Assembly (NCBI GenBank): GCA_028277985.1
Contig: JANQFG010000106.1
Span: forward strand, 62,001-126,000
DNA length: 64,000 nt
Direction of reading: 5' to 3'
Source: a bacterium
GTDB lineage: Bacteria > Desulfobacterota > DSWW01
Below, piece after piece: positions 54,323-61,838 of this stretch. The translations under genes and the position numbers were made by a program. The notes beneath the pieces are model-generated. The model was not told the DNA's origin. It searched no databases and was given only the letters and a program-made list of their open reading frames with translations. Each line of letters starts with the position of its first letter. Positions within the stretch are counted from its first letter, which is position 1.

Positions 54323-55135
54323 CTACGCTTGCTTTGCGGACAGAAGGGCCAGCAGCTTGTCCTGGATCTTTCCGTTCGAGGCCACAAAGGCCTTGGTGTG
54401 CAGATGAGGAGGCTTCCCGTCGAGGTCGGTCACGGCCCCCCCCGCCTCCTGGACCATGAGGACCCCTGCCGCCGCATCCCAGGGAGAGAGCGTCAGGACC
54501 CAGTAGCCGTCCAGCCTGCCGGCGGCGATGTAGCACAGATCGAGGGCGGCCGAACCGGACCGCCGTACACTGCGAACCAGAAGCAGCATTCTGGCGAACT
54601 TCCGCAGGTTCTTGTCCCGGGCCGTCCTGATTTCGTTCGGAAAACCTGTCGCGATCAGGCAGCGAATGAGGTCGCTTTCACCGCTCGTATGGATCCGCCC
54701 GCCGTTGAGGAAGGCTCCACCTCCCGCAACAGTGGCGAAGAGATCCCCTCGCACAGGGTCGTATACGACGCCCAGCACGGTCTGCCCCTCGTGCTGCAGA
54801 GCAATGGAGCAACAGAAGTGGGGATAACGGTGCGTGTAGTTCGTGGTGCCGTCCAGGGGGTCGACGACCCAGAGAAAAGCTGAGTCGGTCCGCGGCGTGA
54901 TGCTCTCCTCCATCAGAAAATCGTGCGATGGAAAAGCGTCGCTCAAGACGGCGTGGATGGTCTCCTCGCAGGTCCGGTCCACTTCGGTGACCAGGTTCGT
55001 CTCTCCCTTGAAATCGATCGTGTGGGTCTTGTCGAATGCGTCGAGTTGTATTTTGCCGGCATCCCTGGCGGCCTGAACCGCCAGTTCGACGTGTTCCTTC
55101 CAGGGGCTTTGGGCAAAGCTCGATGCTTCCTTCAT
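54323..55135 (-). CDS. Inositol-monophosphatase family protein
   Basis: A 270-residue phosphatase. Motifs are FKGETNLVTEVDRTCEE, FLMEES, WVVDPLDGTTNYTHRYP (metal site) and SPWDAAAGVLMVQEAGG. Family members hydrolyse inositol-, fructose-1,6-bis- or nucleotide phosphates; the substrate cannot be told. Its ATG overlaps the stop of the small secreted-protein gene (ATGA), so they are coupled. A longer in-frame upstream reading is the antisense of that gene. Confidence 0.88.
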   Translation of the reverse strand: MKEASSFAQSPWKEHVELAVQAARDAGKIQLDAFDKTHTIDFKGETNLVTEVDRTCEETIHAVLSDAFPSHDFLMEESITPRTDSAFLWVVDPLDGTTNYTHRYPHFCCSIALQHEGQTVLGVVYDPVRGDLFATVAGGGAFLNGGRIHTSGESDLIRCLIATGFPNEIRTARDKNLRKFARMLLLVRSVRRSGSAALDLCYIAAGRLDGYWVLTLSPWDAAAGVLMVQEAGGAVTDLDGKPPHLHTKAFVASNGKIQDKLLALLSAKQA

Positions 55136-55521
55136 GGCAACTTCTTCCTCGGCTCCGGTGTCGCGGTCTGTCCTGCCGGGTTGATTCCGTTCTTGCCCTT
55201 CAAGGGCTCCATGTTCACGATCTCCACCGGGGTCCCCCACATGTGGAAACTCATGACGCCTTCGAGGGGTTCGGCGCAGAACCTGACCCGAAGCCCGTCC
55301 CGGGCAAACTCCTTGGGGAGATTGACCGGTCGGTAGTGAGCCCCGGAATCTGCGTCGATCCCGTAGAACCCGCCTTCCATGCTCAGGTACTTCATCGTTC
55401 CCTTGCCCTGCACCCCGCACGACATCCGTGAGCAAACGGAGAAGGGCAGGGCGAACACGAAGGAGAGTCCGGCAAGGAGGAAGGATGTGAAGATGCGGGT
55501 TTGGATGGTCCTCGTCATCAT
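55132..55521 (-). CDS. Small secreted protein
   Basis: A 129-residue protein with an N-terminal signal peptide (FLLAGLSFVFALPFSVC). The mature part contains EGGFYGIDADSGAHYRPVNLP, LRVRFCAEPLEGVMSFHMWGTPVEIVNMEP, a pattern I associate with small secreted OB-fold-like proteins of archaea and bacteria whose function is unknown. Translation is coupled to the phosphatase gene downstream. One of the direct repeats that frame the AT-rich island begins 71 bp upstream of its start. Confidence 0.7.
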   Translation of the reverse strand: MMTRTIQTRIFTSFLLAGLSFVFALPFSVCSRMSCGVQGKGTMKYLSMEGGFYGIDADSGAHYRPVNLPKEFARDGLRVRFCAEPLEGVMSFHMWGTPVEIVNMEPLKGKNGINPAGQTATPEPRKKLP

Positions 55522-55591
55522 GGGGCCATGATACCCGAAGCGTCCGACGAAAAACAGGGCGAGGCCGCCGTTCGGATGGTGCCTCCCCGGG

Positions 55592-55707
55592 TCGTTGTGC
55601 AGAAAGGTTGGCGGCGGTCCGTCTCAGCCCCGTGGTGCCGCAACAGGCCCTTTCTTCTATGCTTTCTCAGGGAGGATCCCCGTTGTAGAGGATCCGTAAC
55701 ACTTTGC
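55592..55707. repeat. Structured direct repeat, left copy (~116 bp)
   Basis: Shares with 60117-60234 an identical 32-bp block at the left (from TCGTTGTGCAGAAAGG), an identical TGCCGCAAC, and an identical 24-bp block at the right (TGTAGAGGATCCGTAACACT on). The middle differs. In both copies GTTG-CGGC and GCCGCAAC can pair across a variable loop, which indicates a conserved RNA or DNA structure. It lies in the promoter region of the secreted-protein gene. Confidence 0.75.
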
Positions 55708-56051
55708 TGACCGGTGGATGTCGGTTGCACAAGGCGGCAACCAAGCAGGAGGCAGGAAGAGTACTGTTCACACGTTGATAGTCCCCTCCCCGTGACAATA
55801 TGGCCGATGGCGCCATTCCTTGCGGGAACGAAGCGCACGACATACACCGTTCGATACAAGGGGAACACCCGTTGTGTGCCTTGTTACGATTTCGAACTCG
55901 CCGTGGTTGCCCTATGAGCCGACAGCAGAACTCTGGATAATTCAAGAAAAGAGATGAGAGAGCCGAAGAAGGGCATAACAGGGTACACCATACCGCAGGA
56001 ATGGGTGAGATAGTGACTTCACAATGGCCGCAAGATGGCAAGGGATCTGCG
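55708..56051. other. Non-coding left part of the island
   Basis: No convincing gene. A stem ATGGC...GCCAT is possible near 55799-55817. The stretch from 55915 on is purine-rich (GAAAAGAGATGAGAGAGCCGAAGAAGG) and could act in expression of the small gene at 56052. Confidence 0.4.
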
Positions 56052-56204
56052 ATGGCGGAAATAGTAAAGGTGACCAAGATTTCTCCAAACATCAAATCGA
56101 TTCGGGTCAACGTGTCCTATGTCAAGCCGTGTGTGACCTTGGACGAGAAGATGGCTTATCTAAGACGAGTCGAAAGCATGACGACGAAGACAGCGAAGAA
56201 ATAA
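56052..56204 (+). CDS. Small protein A, paralogue of small protein B
   Basis: A 50-residue basic protein, MAEIVKVTKISPNIKSIR at the start and LDEKMAYLRR in the middle. It matches the convergent gene at 56748-56939 in the pattern MAE-[IV][VL]-KVTKI-x-PN-[IV]-x-SIR and LDEK-[MI]-A. The two DNA sequences differ mainly at third codon positions, evidence that both have been under selection as proteins. An ATG 17 codons earlier (56001) is possible. No known family was recognised. Confidence 0.6.
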   Translation: MAEIVKVTKISPNIKSIRVNVSYVKPCVTLDEKMAYLRRVESMTTKTAKK

Positions 56205-56747
56205 TCCTCCCCTCACACAAATCGAGCCTCGTGTATGGAGCCGGGCAAGCAATCATCCCGACCAATCTCTAACGAGACCCTCTTCTGACCACCATATCTG
56301 AGCGCCGAGGGGGATCCGCATAGACACACCCTCCCAGGCAACCCCATTTCCCTTGTGGCCTCGAAACCCAATCTTGGCCAGGACTGGCAACGTCCAGTGA
56401 TGCTGGCTTGCGTTTCGAACAGATAAACCGCTCTTCGTGGATGGTCTTCAGATGCACCACAGATGTCGAATTCGCCGATCCAAGGGGAGCATCGAGAACC
56501 CAGGGTCGGCCTGCCTGCACCAATCGGGAAGGTGATCGAGAACAGAGCCTGTGTCAGTGTGGAGGCTCGTGTGAACCAGGGAAGGTGCCGGGTGATTACA
56601 CCGCCCCAGGAAACCGTTTGGGATGGGGGGAGGCCCTGCAAGGAGAAGAATCTAAGCAGACCGCTGAGCCGGAACTACTGCCGCTGCCAGAGCGTTCTGT
56701 CTAGTGCCAGATGCAGCAGAGTTCAAGACCAGACGGCCGGCGCGCCA
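56205..56747. other. 543-bp stretch between the two small paralogues
   Basis: No gene that I can support. An open frame at 56463-56852 on the plus strand overlaps small gene B antisense and has no family-like sequence. Base composition changes from AT-richer at the ends to GC-richer in the middle, which suggests a composite origin. Confidence 0.4.
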
Positions 56748-56939
56748 CTAGCCGTTCTTCTCACTCTTTCCGAGCGGCCGGACATCCGGCTTCTTTGCTA
56801 TAGTACCCTCAAAGGAGTGCTCTCGTTGGGTACGGGCGATTTTCTCGTCTAACGAACCTCCGGAAATCGTGTTCGACTTCTTGATGCGGATAGACGTGAC
56901 GTTCGGCAAGATCTTCGTCACCTTCAAGACTTCTGCCAT
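56748..56939 (-). CDS. Small protein B, partner of the metallophosphoesterase
   Basis: A 63-residue basic protein with the same N-terminal pattern as small protein A (MAEVLKVTKILPNVTSIRI) and a longer C-terminal end. The start ATG follows GAGAGGG. It lies 71 bp downstream of the metallophosphoesterase gene on the same strand, so it is probably the second gene of its operon. No known family was recognised. Confidence 0.65.
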   Translation of the reverse strand: MAEVLKVTKILPNVTSIRIKKSNTISGGSLDEKIARTQREHSFEGTIAKKPDVRPLGKSEKNG

Positions 56940-57010
56940 TTCAGACCCTCTCTTTCAGATTCTCGCACCATATGCCACATCTATGGCGAAGACCCAATGA
57001 CCACAAACGA

Positions 57011-59308
57011 TCACTCTACTATGTCCTCAAAACTCAAAAAGAAATGATCGATAGCCAAGTCATGGACTGCTCCAAGACCAGCTTTTTCCCTCAAAATATC
57101 GGTCAGACCGCATAGAGTCAAGCATGTTCCGAAGCTCATCACTCCGATCATCGCCCCGCCATCCTGAGGGTATAGTATGGGGATAGAGTAGATGAGTGTA
57201 TATGCATCGTTCTCGGCCTCCGGGCAGAGCTCCGTCTTCCGGTGGGGTGTTCTCCCGGCAAGCCCCCCATCCTCAAATGGATCGAACAGTATCGATTCTC
57301 TTCTTCTGAGCACTTGACCGGGGATGCCTTCTCCACATCTGAAGGTCTGTTTCCATATCGAATGGCTGTCGGGGTATTCTCCTTCTGTGCAGGGGGCAAC
57401 GGCAATAAGACGAAGCACCCTCTCATCCTCATCAAACAACATGAGGCTTGTTTCGAATTTTGAGCTCTTTCTAGTCTCTTTGAAGGCGTCCGACTCGACT
57501 ATGCTATCCCGCAGAGCGCACAGCATTGTCTCGACGGATGCTCTGTATTCGGGAGCAGACAGCCTCTTAACGATGGTCTGAAAAATGCGTTTGTCATATG
57601 GCTTCTTAAGCGTATCTGATTCATTCCTCTCTGGGAGGTCCCAGGCAATCCTATAGGTGTGTCCGGGTATGGGGTTTGAGAGCGAGAGCGTGATTACTCT
57701 CACATTCTCGTTGTAATTCAGGAGTTGACTGCAATAACCCGTCTCACCGTCATTGCGACTCTTTCCATCCCGGTCGTCCCACACTTCGATTCTAATTCTC
57801 TCTGGCTTCAGTGATTCAGGGAACTGAATACACACGGAGAGTTCCTTCACGTGATCCTCGATAAACATCGAGAACTCATCATGCTCGATCGCTTTCATCT
57901 TCATGCTGTCTCGTTTATCAAAGAGGAATCGATTCACTATCGATGCCTCCATGATGGCATTGATAGGAAAGCGCTGCAGAGGCGGGTTGAAGACAATGTC
58001 TCCACGGATCTTCTCTTCGTTCTCATCAAGATCTGAAGCTCTCTTCCAAGATATGTGTCGGTCAGCGAGGTCCCGAAACCTAACCTCTAGAGTGTCAGCT
58101 CCCTTCGTTGAGTGAAAGAAATGGGGAATGGAAGCTATCGGATCTTCTGTTCTGGACCTCCACCCTATGTGCTTAATCTCCAGATCCAGATCTCCGGATT
58201 CACATACCTTCAGAGAATATGAGAGGCGGTCAGCTGACGTTCTGCCATACTCCTGGTTCTCCAATGCTGTAGACATTCCTAGTCGAGTATTATGTCTGAT
58301 CTCATCCCGTGAGAGTAAAGCTAACCGACTAAGCCTGGGTACAAAAGCCCCCTTGGTTCTCTCCCGGTAATCGGCCTCTATCATCCCATCTTCAAAAATT
58401 GTCAGCACATTATAAGAATAGAAAGCGTTGCTTACGCCTGCCGATCCGGCGGCAAGAACTCCTATATAGCGCATGGTGTTCTGGTCGACAATAGGGAAGC
58501 CAGCGCGCGAATAACCAGGATAGTGCCTATGACCATGTAGGATAATGTCAATCCCGTTTCTGGCCATCTCTTTCATGAAGACGCCGGCGTTCTTTAGCAG
58601 AAGCAATTCCTCTCTGCGGGTGAGATCTCTCCCTTGGGTTTCCGCTATAGGCATCGGATGGTGGTGCAAAACGGCCAGTTTCACCAGTCTCTCGAAACCT
58701 GGAATCGTGGGCGTCTCCCCATCAGCTCGTTTGTCATCTCGCCACTTGTTGAACTGCTCGGCAAAGAAACTGTGGATCTCCTTTTCGCTTATATAGCCGC
58801 TGGAGACATTCAGTGAATACCTGTTTTCCACGTTTGAGTCGAAGGCGCATATAAGGATACCTAATGACGGAATGGGACGACTCACGAGATACTCGCCAAA
58901 GACGCTGTCGAATACTTTTCGATTCGCCCGGTTTGGAAGCCAGCCCCAAAATCTATAATCATGATTGCCGGGCACCACGAAGAGTCCGTATCGGGGATCA
59001 ATCTCGGAGAGGTTACAGAGCTCGATTAGGAAGGCCTTTACGTTCTCCAGGACCTCTGACAGAATACCTCTCCTAAGGTACTTTATCCTTTGGGGGCCGT
59101 TGTCGGCCAAGTCCCCGGTCACAATGATAATGTCCGGTTTCTTTTCCACAAGATCATTCTTCAGGGCTATGAGATTGCCATCCTTATCAAACACCGTGGA
59201 TTTCTTGAAATGTAGATCAGATATGTGCGCAATTTTAGTGAGCCCTTCATGCTTCCGTGCCGGCTTCGCTAAGTACTCAGACTGCAGGAATGGCAATGTA
59301 TTTTCCAT
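57011..59308 (-). CDS. Metallophosphoesterase with C-terminal GAF-like domain
   Basis: A 765-residue protein. Residues ~20-320 form a calcineurin-like metallophosphoesterase with all metal motifs: D31-L-H33, GDLAD (D66), GNHD (115-117), the HHH at 215-217 and GHRH (259-262). Residues ~370-560 are an unrecognised, apparently beta-rich region (IQFPESLKPERIRIEVWDD). Residues ~600-745 look like a GAF sensor domain (SLMLFDEDERVLRLIAVAP, GEGIPGQVLRRRESILFDPF, YSIPILYPQDGGAMIGVMSF). The start at MENTLPF follows GGAG. Codon use is AT-richer than neighbouring genes. It may be a ligand-controlled nuclease or cyclic-nucleotide phosphodiesterase; the substrate is unknown. Confidence 0.85.
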   Translation of the reverse strand: MENTLPFLQSEYLAKPARKHEGLTKIAHISDLHFKKSTVFDKDGNLIALKNDLVEKKPDIIIVTGDLADNGPQRIKYLRRGILSEVLENVKAFLIELCNLSEIDPRYGLFVVPGNHDYRFWGWLPNRANRKVFDSVFGEYLVSRPIPSLGILICAFDSNVENRYSLNVSSGYISEKEIHSFFAEQFNKWRDDKRADGETPTIPGFERLVKLAVLHHHPMPIAETQGRDLTRREELLLLKNAGVFMKEMARNGIDIILHGHRHYPGYSRAGFPIVDQNTMRYIGVLAAGSAGVSNAFYSYNVLTIFEDGMIEADYRERTKGAFVPRLSRLALLSRDEIRHNTRLGMSTALENQEYGRTSADRLSYSLKVCESGDLDLEIKHIGWRSRTEDPIASIPHFFHSTKGADTLEVRFRDLADRHISWKRASDLDENEEKIRGDIVFNPPLQRFPINAIMEASIVNRFLFDKRDSMKMKAIEHDEFSMFIEDHVKELSVCIQFPESLKPERIRIEVWDDRDGKSRNDGETGYCSQLLNYNENVRVITLSLSNPIPGHTYRIAWDLPERNESDTLKKPYDKRIFQTIVKRLSAPEYRASVETMLCALRDSIVESDAFKETRKSSKFETSLMLFDEDERVLRLIAVAPCTEGEYPDSHSIWKQTFRCGEGIPGQVLRRRESILFDPFEDGGLAGRTPHRKTELCPEAENDAYTLIYSIPILYPQDGGAMIGVMSFGTCLTLCGLTDILREKAGLGAVHDLAIDHFFLSFEDIVE

Positions 59309-60116
59309 GCCGAGTCTCCACGGTGCCACAAACAAGCGCAGCAACCTATGCCTGGAGCGTGTTAGAGCTACTGCTCCGATCTCTACATACCTGAAGAGAC
59401 TAGAATGCTCATTGTCAGCGTGTCTTTTCGGTGAAGCGTCTGCAAATCACGAAGCAAAACGTTAAGGCTCTCCTAGCACAAGTCCACTCTATCACGTTCT
59501 ATAGTTCAAAAAGATTCTTTTTACAAGAGGCTGCCTAGGTTTGGGAAATCCGCCCTTCCGGCTCATCTGGTATAACATGCTAAAGCAATGTCAAGCTGGA
59601 CTTGGACGACGCAAGTTTTTGAAGTTCTAGAGCAATCGTGGTCTTATTTCCCAAGGCCGGGGCATGGGGGAAATCTCAGTAGCAAGCGAGGCTTTCTTTC
59701 CGCACTTCGAGCAGCTACGGAGATGGCTTTCCAGATGACATAGAGCCGCACTATGGGCACGACAGGTCGGCCCGATGTGCGTAGCGTGGTATTGGAGAGG
59801 GCCGTCATCATGTCGATTGAAACAGCATGACAGTCTGCGCCCGGATGTTGCTATTAGATAGGGCATGAAACCACGTCGGTCATGGCCATCCAAGACGATC
59901 CATGCCCGAATGCTGACCTGGAAGGACCAAGAGGCTGCTCCCAGTCAGTTGACCAATAGGTGAAGTGCTGTTCCCGCAGGATGGTGGAACCCTTGCGCCC
60001 CGTGAAGGTAGGGAAGAAGGTCGTTGATCGTCTCTCGCTATTTGCCGAGGGTGTGGATCCCCCGAGGATGCTGAGCGTATCCCTTCCCGGTGGAGATCGG
60101 GTCGTGCGACCTAGAT
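59309..60116. other. Non-coding right part of the island
   Basis: About 800 bp with no gene I can support. A minus-strand open frame at 59627-59893 would encode 88 residues with several Cys/His pairs (CSKC) but has no recognised family and no good ribosome site. TTGACA occurs on the minus strand near 59590, with a possible TATACC only 14 bp on, too close for a standard promoter. Confidence 0.4.
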
Positions 60117-60234
60117 CGTTGTGCAGAAAGGTTGGCGGCGGTCCGTCAAGGCCCCACGCTGCCGCAACGGGCCTTTTCTTTTCAGCTTTCTAATGAAAAT
60201 CGGACTCCACTGTAGAGGATCCGTAACACTTTGC
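60117..60234. repeat. Structured direct repeat, right copy (~118 bp)
   Basis: Partner of 55592-55707, in the same orientation. It keeps the GTTG-CGGC/GCCGCAAC stem (60131-60168). It ends 155 bp before a small gene, just as the left copy lies before a gene on the other side. Confidence 0.75.
60148..60184 (+). terminator. Terminator-like hairpin inside the right repeat copy
   Basis: AAGGCCC (60148-60154) and GGGCCTT (60169-60175) form a 7-bp stem followed by TTCTTTT. The left repeat copy does not keep this stem. Confidence 0.4.
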
Positions 60235-60389
60235 GAAGCCAGTCGTGCGGGTCTTTGAGGCCTCATTCAAGAGATACGCCCGAGGGGCGAGGCCGTTCCG
60301 TCTGTGCGATGCCGGTGGCATGAAGCTTGCGCATGTATCGGTCTCAGGTGAAGGAAGTCGGAGTCATCCGCGCTCAAGGGAGCCTCCTC

Positions 60390-60599
60390 ATGACCGGCTC
60401 GGCAGCGATTCCTGCTCCAACCCTCTGGGACCTGGCCACGGTCGTATTCGAGGAGGTGGAGAAAATCTGCAGCGACGAGGGAAGCGCGGCTGCACTGACA
60501 AGAGAGATTCTGATTCGCATCATCCAGGGGCATGTGACGAACATGGAAGTCGAGTTGTCATTCCACCACACGGTCGCATCCGGAATGCTCGGAGAGTAA
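60390..60599 (+). CDS. Small helical protein upstream of the kinase
   Basis: A 69-residue protein with a mainly helical core (TLWDLATVVFEEVEKICSDEGSAAALTREILIRII). The ATG follows AAGGGAG at seven bases. Its stop is five bases before the ATG of the receiver-kinase gene, so it is probably the first gene of that operon. It may be a partner or inhibitor of the kinase; no family was recognised. Confidence 0.55.
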   Translation: MTGSAAIPAPTLWDLATVVFEEVEKICSDEGSAAALTREILIRIIQGHVTNMEVELSFHHTVASGMLGE

Positions 60600-60604
60600 C
60601 GTCA

Positions 60605-61816
60605 ATGGTTCTCGCGGGTGGGGTGCCCTCAGGCAGGGTGGAGGAGGTCAAGGTCCTGATCGTGGATGACGAGCAGGAGAGCCTGAACCTGCTCAACCGT
60701 ACCTTACGAGGCCGGTATGAAACGTCGCTTGCCCGGGACGGGCGGGAAGGCCTTCGATCGCTGGAACGGAATCCTGTGGCTGCGGTGATCTCGGACCAGC
60801 GGATGCCTGGTATGACCGGTGTTGAATTCCTGGCCGAGGCTTCCCGCAGGTGCCCTTACACCCAGAGGATCCTGCTCACAGGCTACACGGAAGTAGCCGG
60901 CATTATCGATGCGATTAACGCGGGGCACGTTTTCGGTTATCTCTCGAAGCCGTGGCACCCGGACGACCTGTTGGCCACTCTTCGAAGAGCCGTGGAGACC
61001 CACCAGCTTCTGAAGGAAAAGGACCGGCTCCTCAACGATCTGCAGAAGAAAAACGAGGAATTGAAAGCCCTGCTCGACAAAACCAGGCGGTTGCAGGCGG
61101 CGAAGCTGCAGGCGGAGCGATGGGCTGCCCTTGGCAAGCTGGCCGGCATGGTTGCCCACGACCTGCGCAACCCTTTAACAGCGATCCAGTGTCAGGCAGG
61201 CGTTCTCCGGGACGCGGATCCGGCGGGTGCGGGCAGGGAGCGATCGGCAGAAGCGATTCTGAGGCAGGTGCAGCGTATGGGCCACACAATCGATGAGCTG
61301 CTCCTGTTCGCCAAGCCGGAGGATTCGCGTTCTTCTTTGCGGGCCTACGAACTCTCGGCCCTTGTCACCTCCCTGCAGGAGGCCTTTTCGTTGCGGTGTG
61401 ACGCACGGGGGATTCGCCTCGAGACCCGTCTTGATTACGAAGGGACGGTCTATATCCGTCCACCTCAGGTCTACCGGGTGCTCGAGAACCTTGTGAAGAA
61501 TGCAATCGATGCGGTCGGTGACGGAGGTCGAGTCCTGATCACGTCCGAAGTGGAAAGGTTGGACGACCGGGAGGAGGCGGTGATCCGCGTTGCAGACTCC
61601 GGCTCCGGGATCCCGCCTTCGATTCGACAGAGTCTGTTCGAGCCCTTTGTCACACGCGACAAACCGGGGGGCACGGGGCTCGGCCTTGCGATCGTCAAGA
61701 AGATCGTGTGCGAGCATGGTGGAAGGGTCTGGGAAGAGCCGTGGAAGCTCAGGGGCGCCTGCTTTCATCTGACCCTGCCGCTCGCCCCTCCTGATAGGGA
61801 AGAGGCGGAGACCTGA
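60605..61816 (+). CDS. Receiver-histidine kinase (REC-HisKA-HATPase)
   Basis: A protein of about 403 residues: an N-terminal receiver domain (VLIVDDEQES, phospho-acceptor D64 in SDQRMP, SKPW), a coiled-coil linker (residues ~127-170), a dimerisation domain with H185 (GMVAHDLRNPLTA) and an ATPase domain (NLVKNAIDAV, GSGIPP, GTGLGLAIVKKI). It has no membrane or sensor domain. It probably receives a phosphate or signal through the REC domain and phosphorylates another receiver. The next gene encodes a secretion ATPase that ends in a receiver, 22 bp downstream. A GTG at 60638 is an alternative start. Confidence 0.88.
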   Translation: MVLAGGVPSGRVEEVKVLIVDDEQESLNLLNRTLRGRYETSLARDGREGLRSLERNPVAAVISDQRMPGMTGVEFLAEASRRCPYTQRILLTGYTEVAGIIDAINAGHVFGYLSKPWHPDDLLATLRRAVETHQLLKEKDRLLNDLQKKNEELKALLDKTRRLQAAKLQAERWAALGKLAGMVAHDLRNPLTAIQCQAGVLRDADPAGAGRERSAEAILRQVQRMGHTIDELLLFAKPEDSRSSLRAYELSALVTSLQEAFSLRCDARGIRLETRLDYEGTVYIRPPQVYRVLENLVKNAIDAVGDGGRVLITSEVERLDDREEAVIRVADSGSGIPPSIRQSLFEPFVTRDKPGGTGLGLAIVKKIVCEHGGRVWEEPWKLRGACFHLTLPLAPPDREEAET

Positions 61817-61838
61817 CCTTCCCGCGACGAGGAACCGG

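Noticed and set aside
56463..56852. Plus-strand open frame of 129 codons between the small paralogues
   Set aside because: It runs antisense through small gene B, whose frame is supported by conservation with small gene A; the frame itself has no family-like features.
59627..59893. Minus-strand open frame of 88 codons with Cys/His pairs in the island
   Set aside because: No recognisable family, no good ribosome site and no coding-type codon pattern; left as part of a non-coding stretch.
55592..60234. Direct repeats as tRNA-derived attachment sites
   Set aside because: The repeats do not contain a tRNA-like T-arm (GGTTCGAATCC) or a recognisable tRNA 3' end, and no integrase gene is present in the island.
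60245..60604. N-terminal extension of the receiver-kinase gene
   Set aside because: The extended frame overlaps the small gene at 60390 and has no domain character; the receiver domain begins directly after the ATG at 60605.
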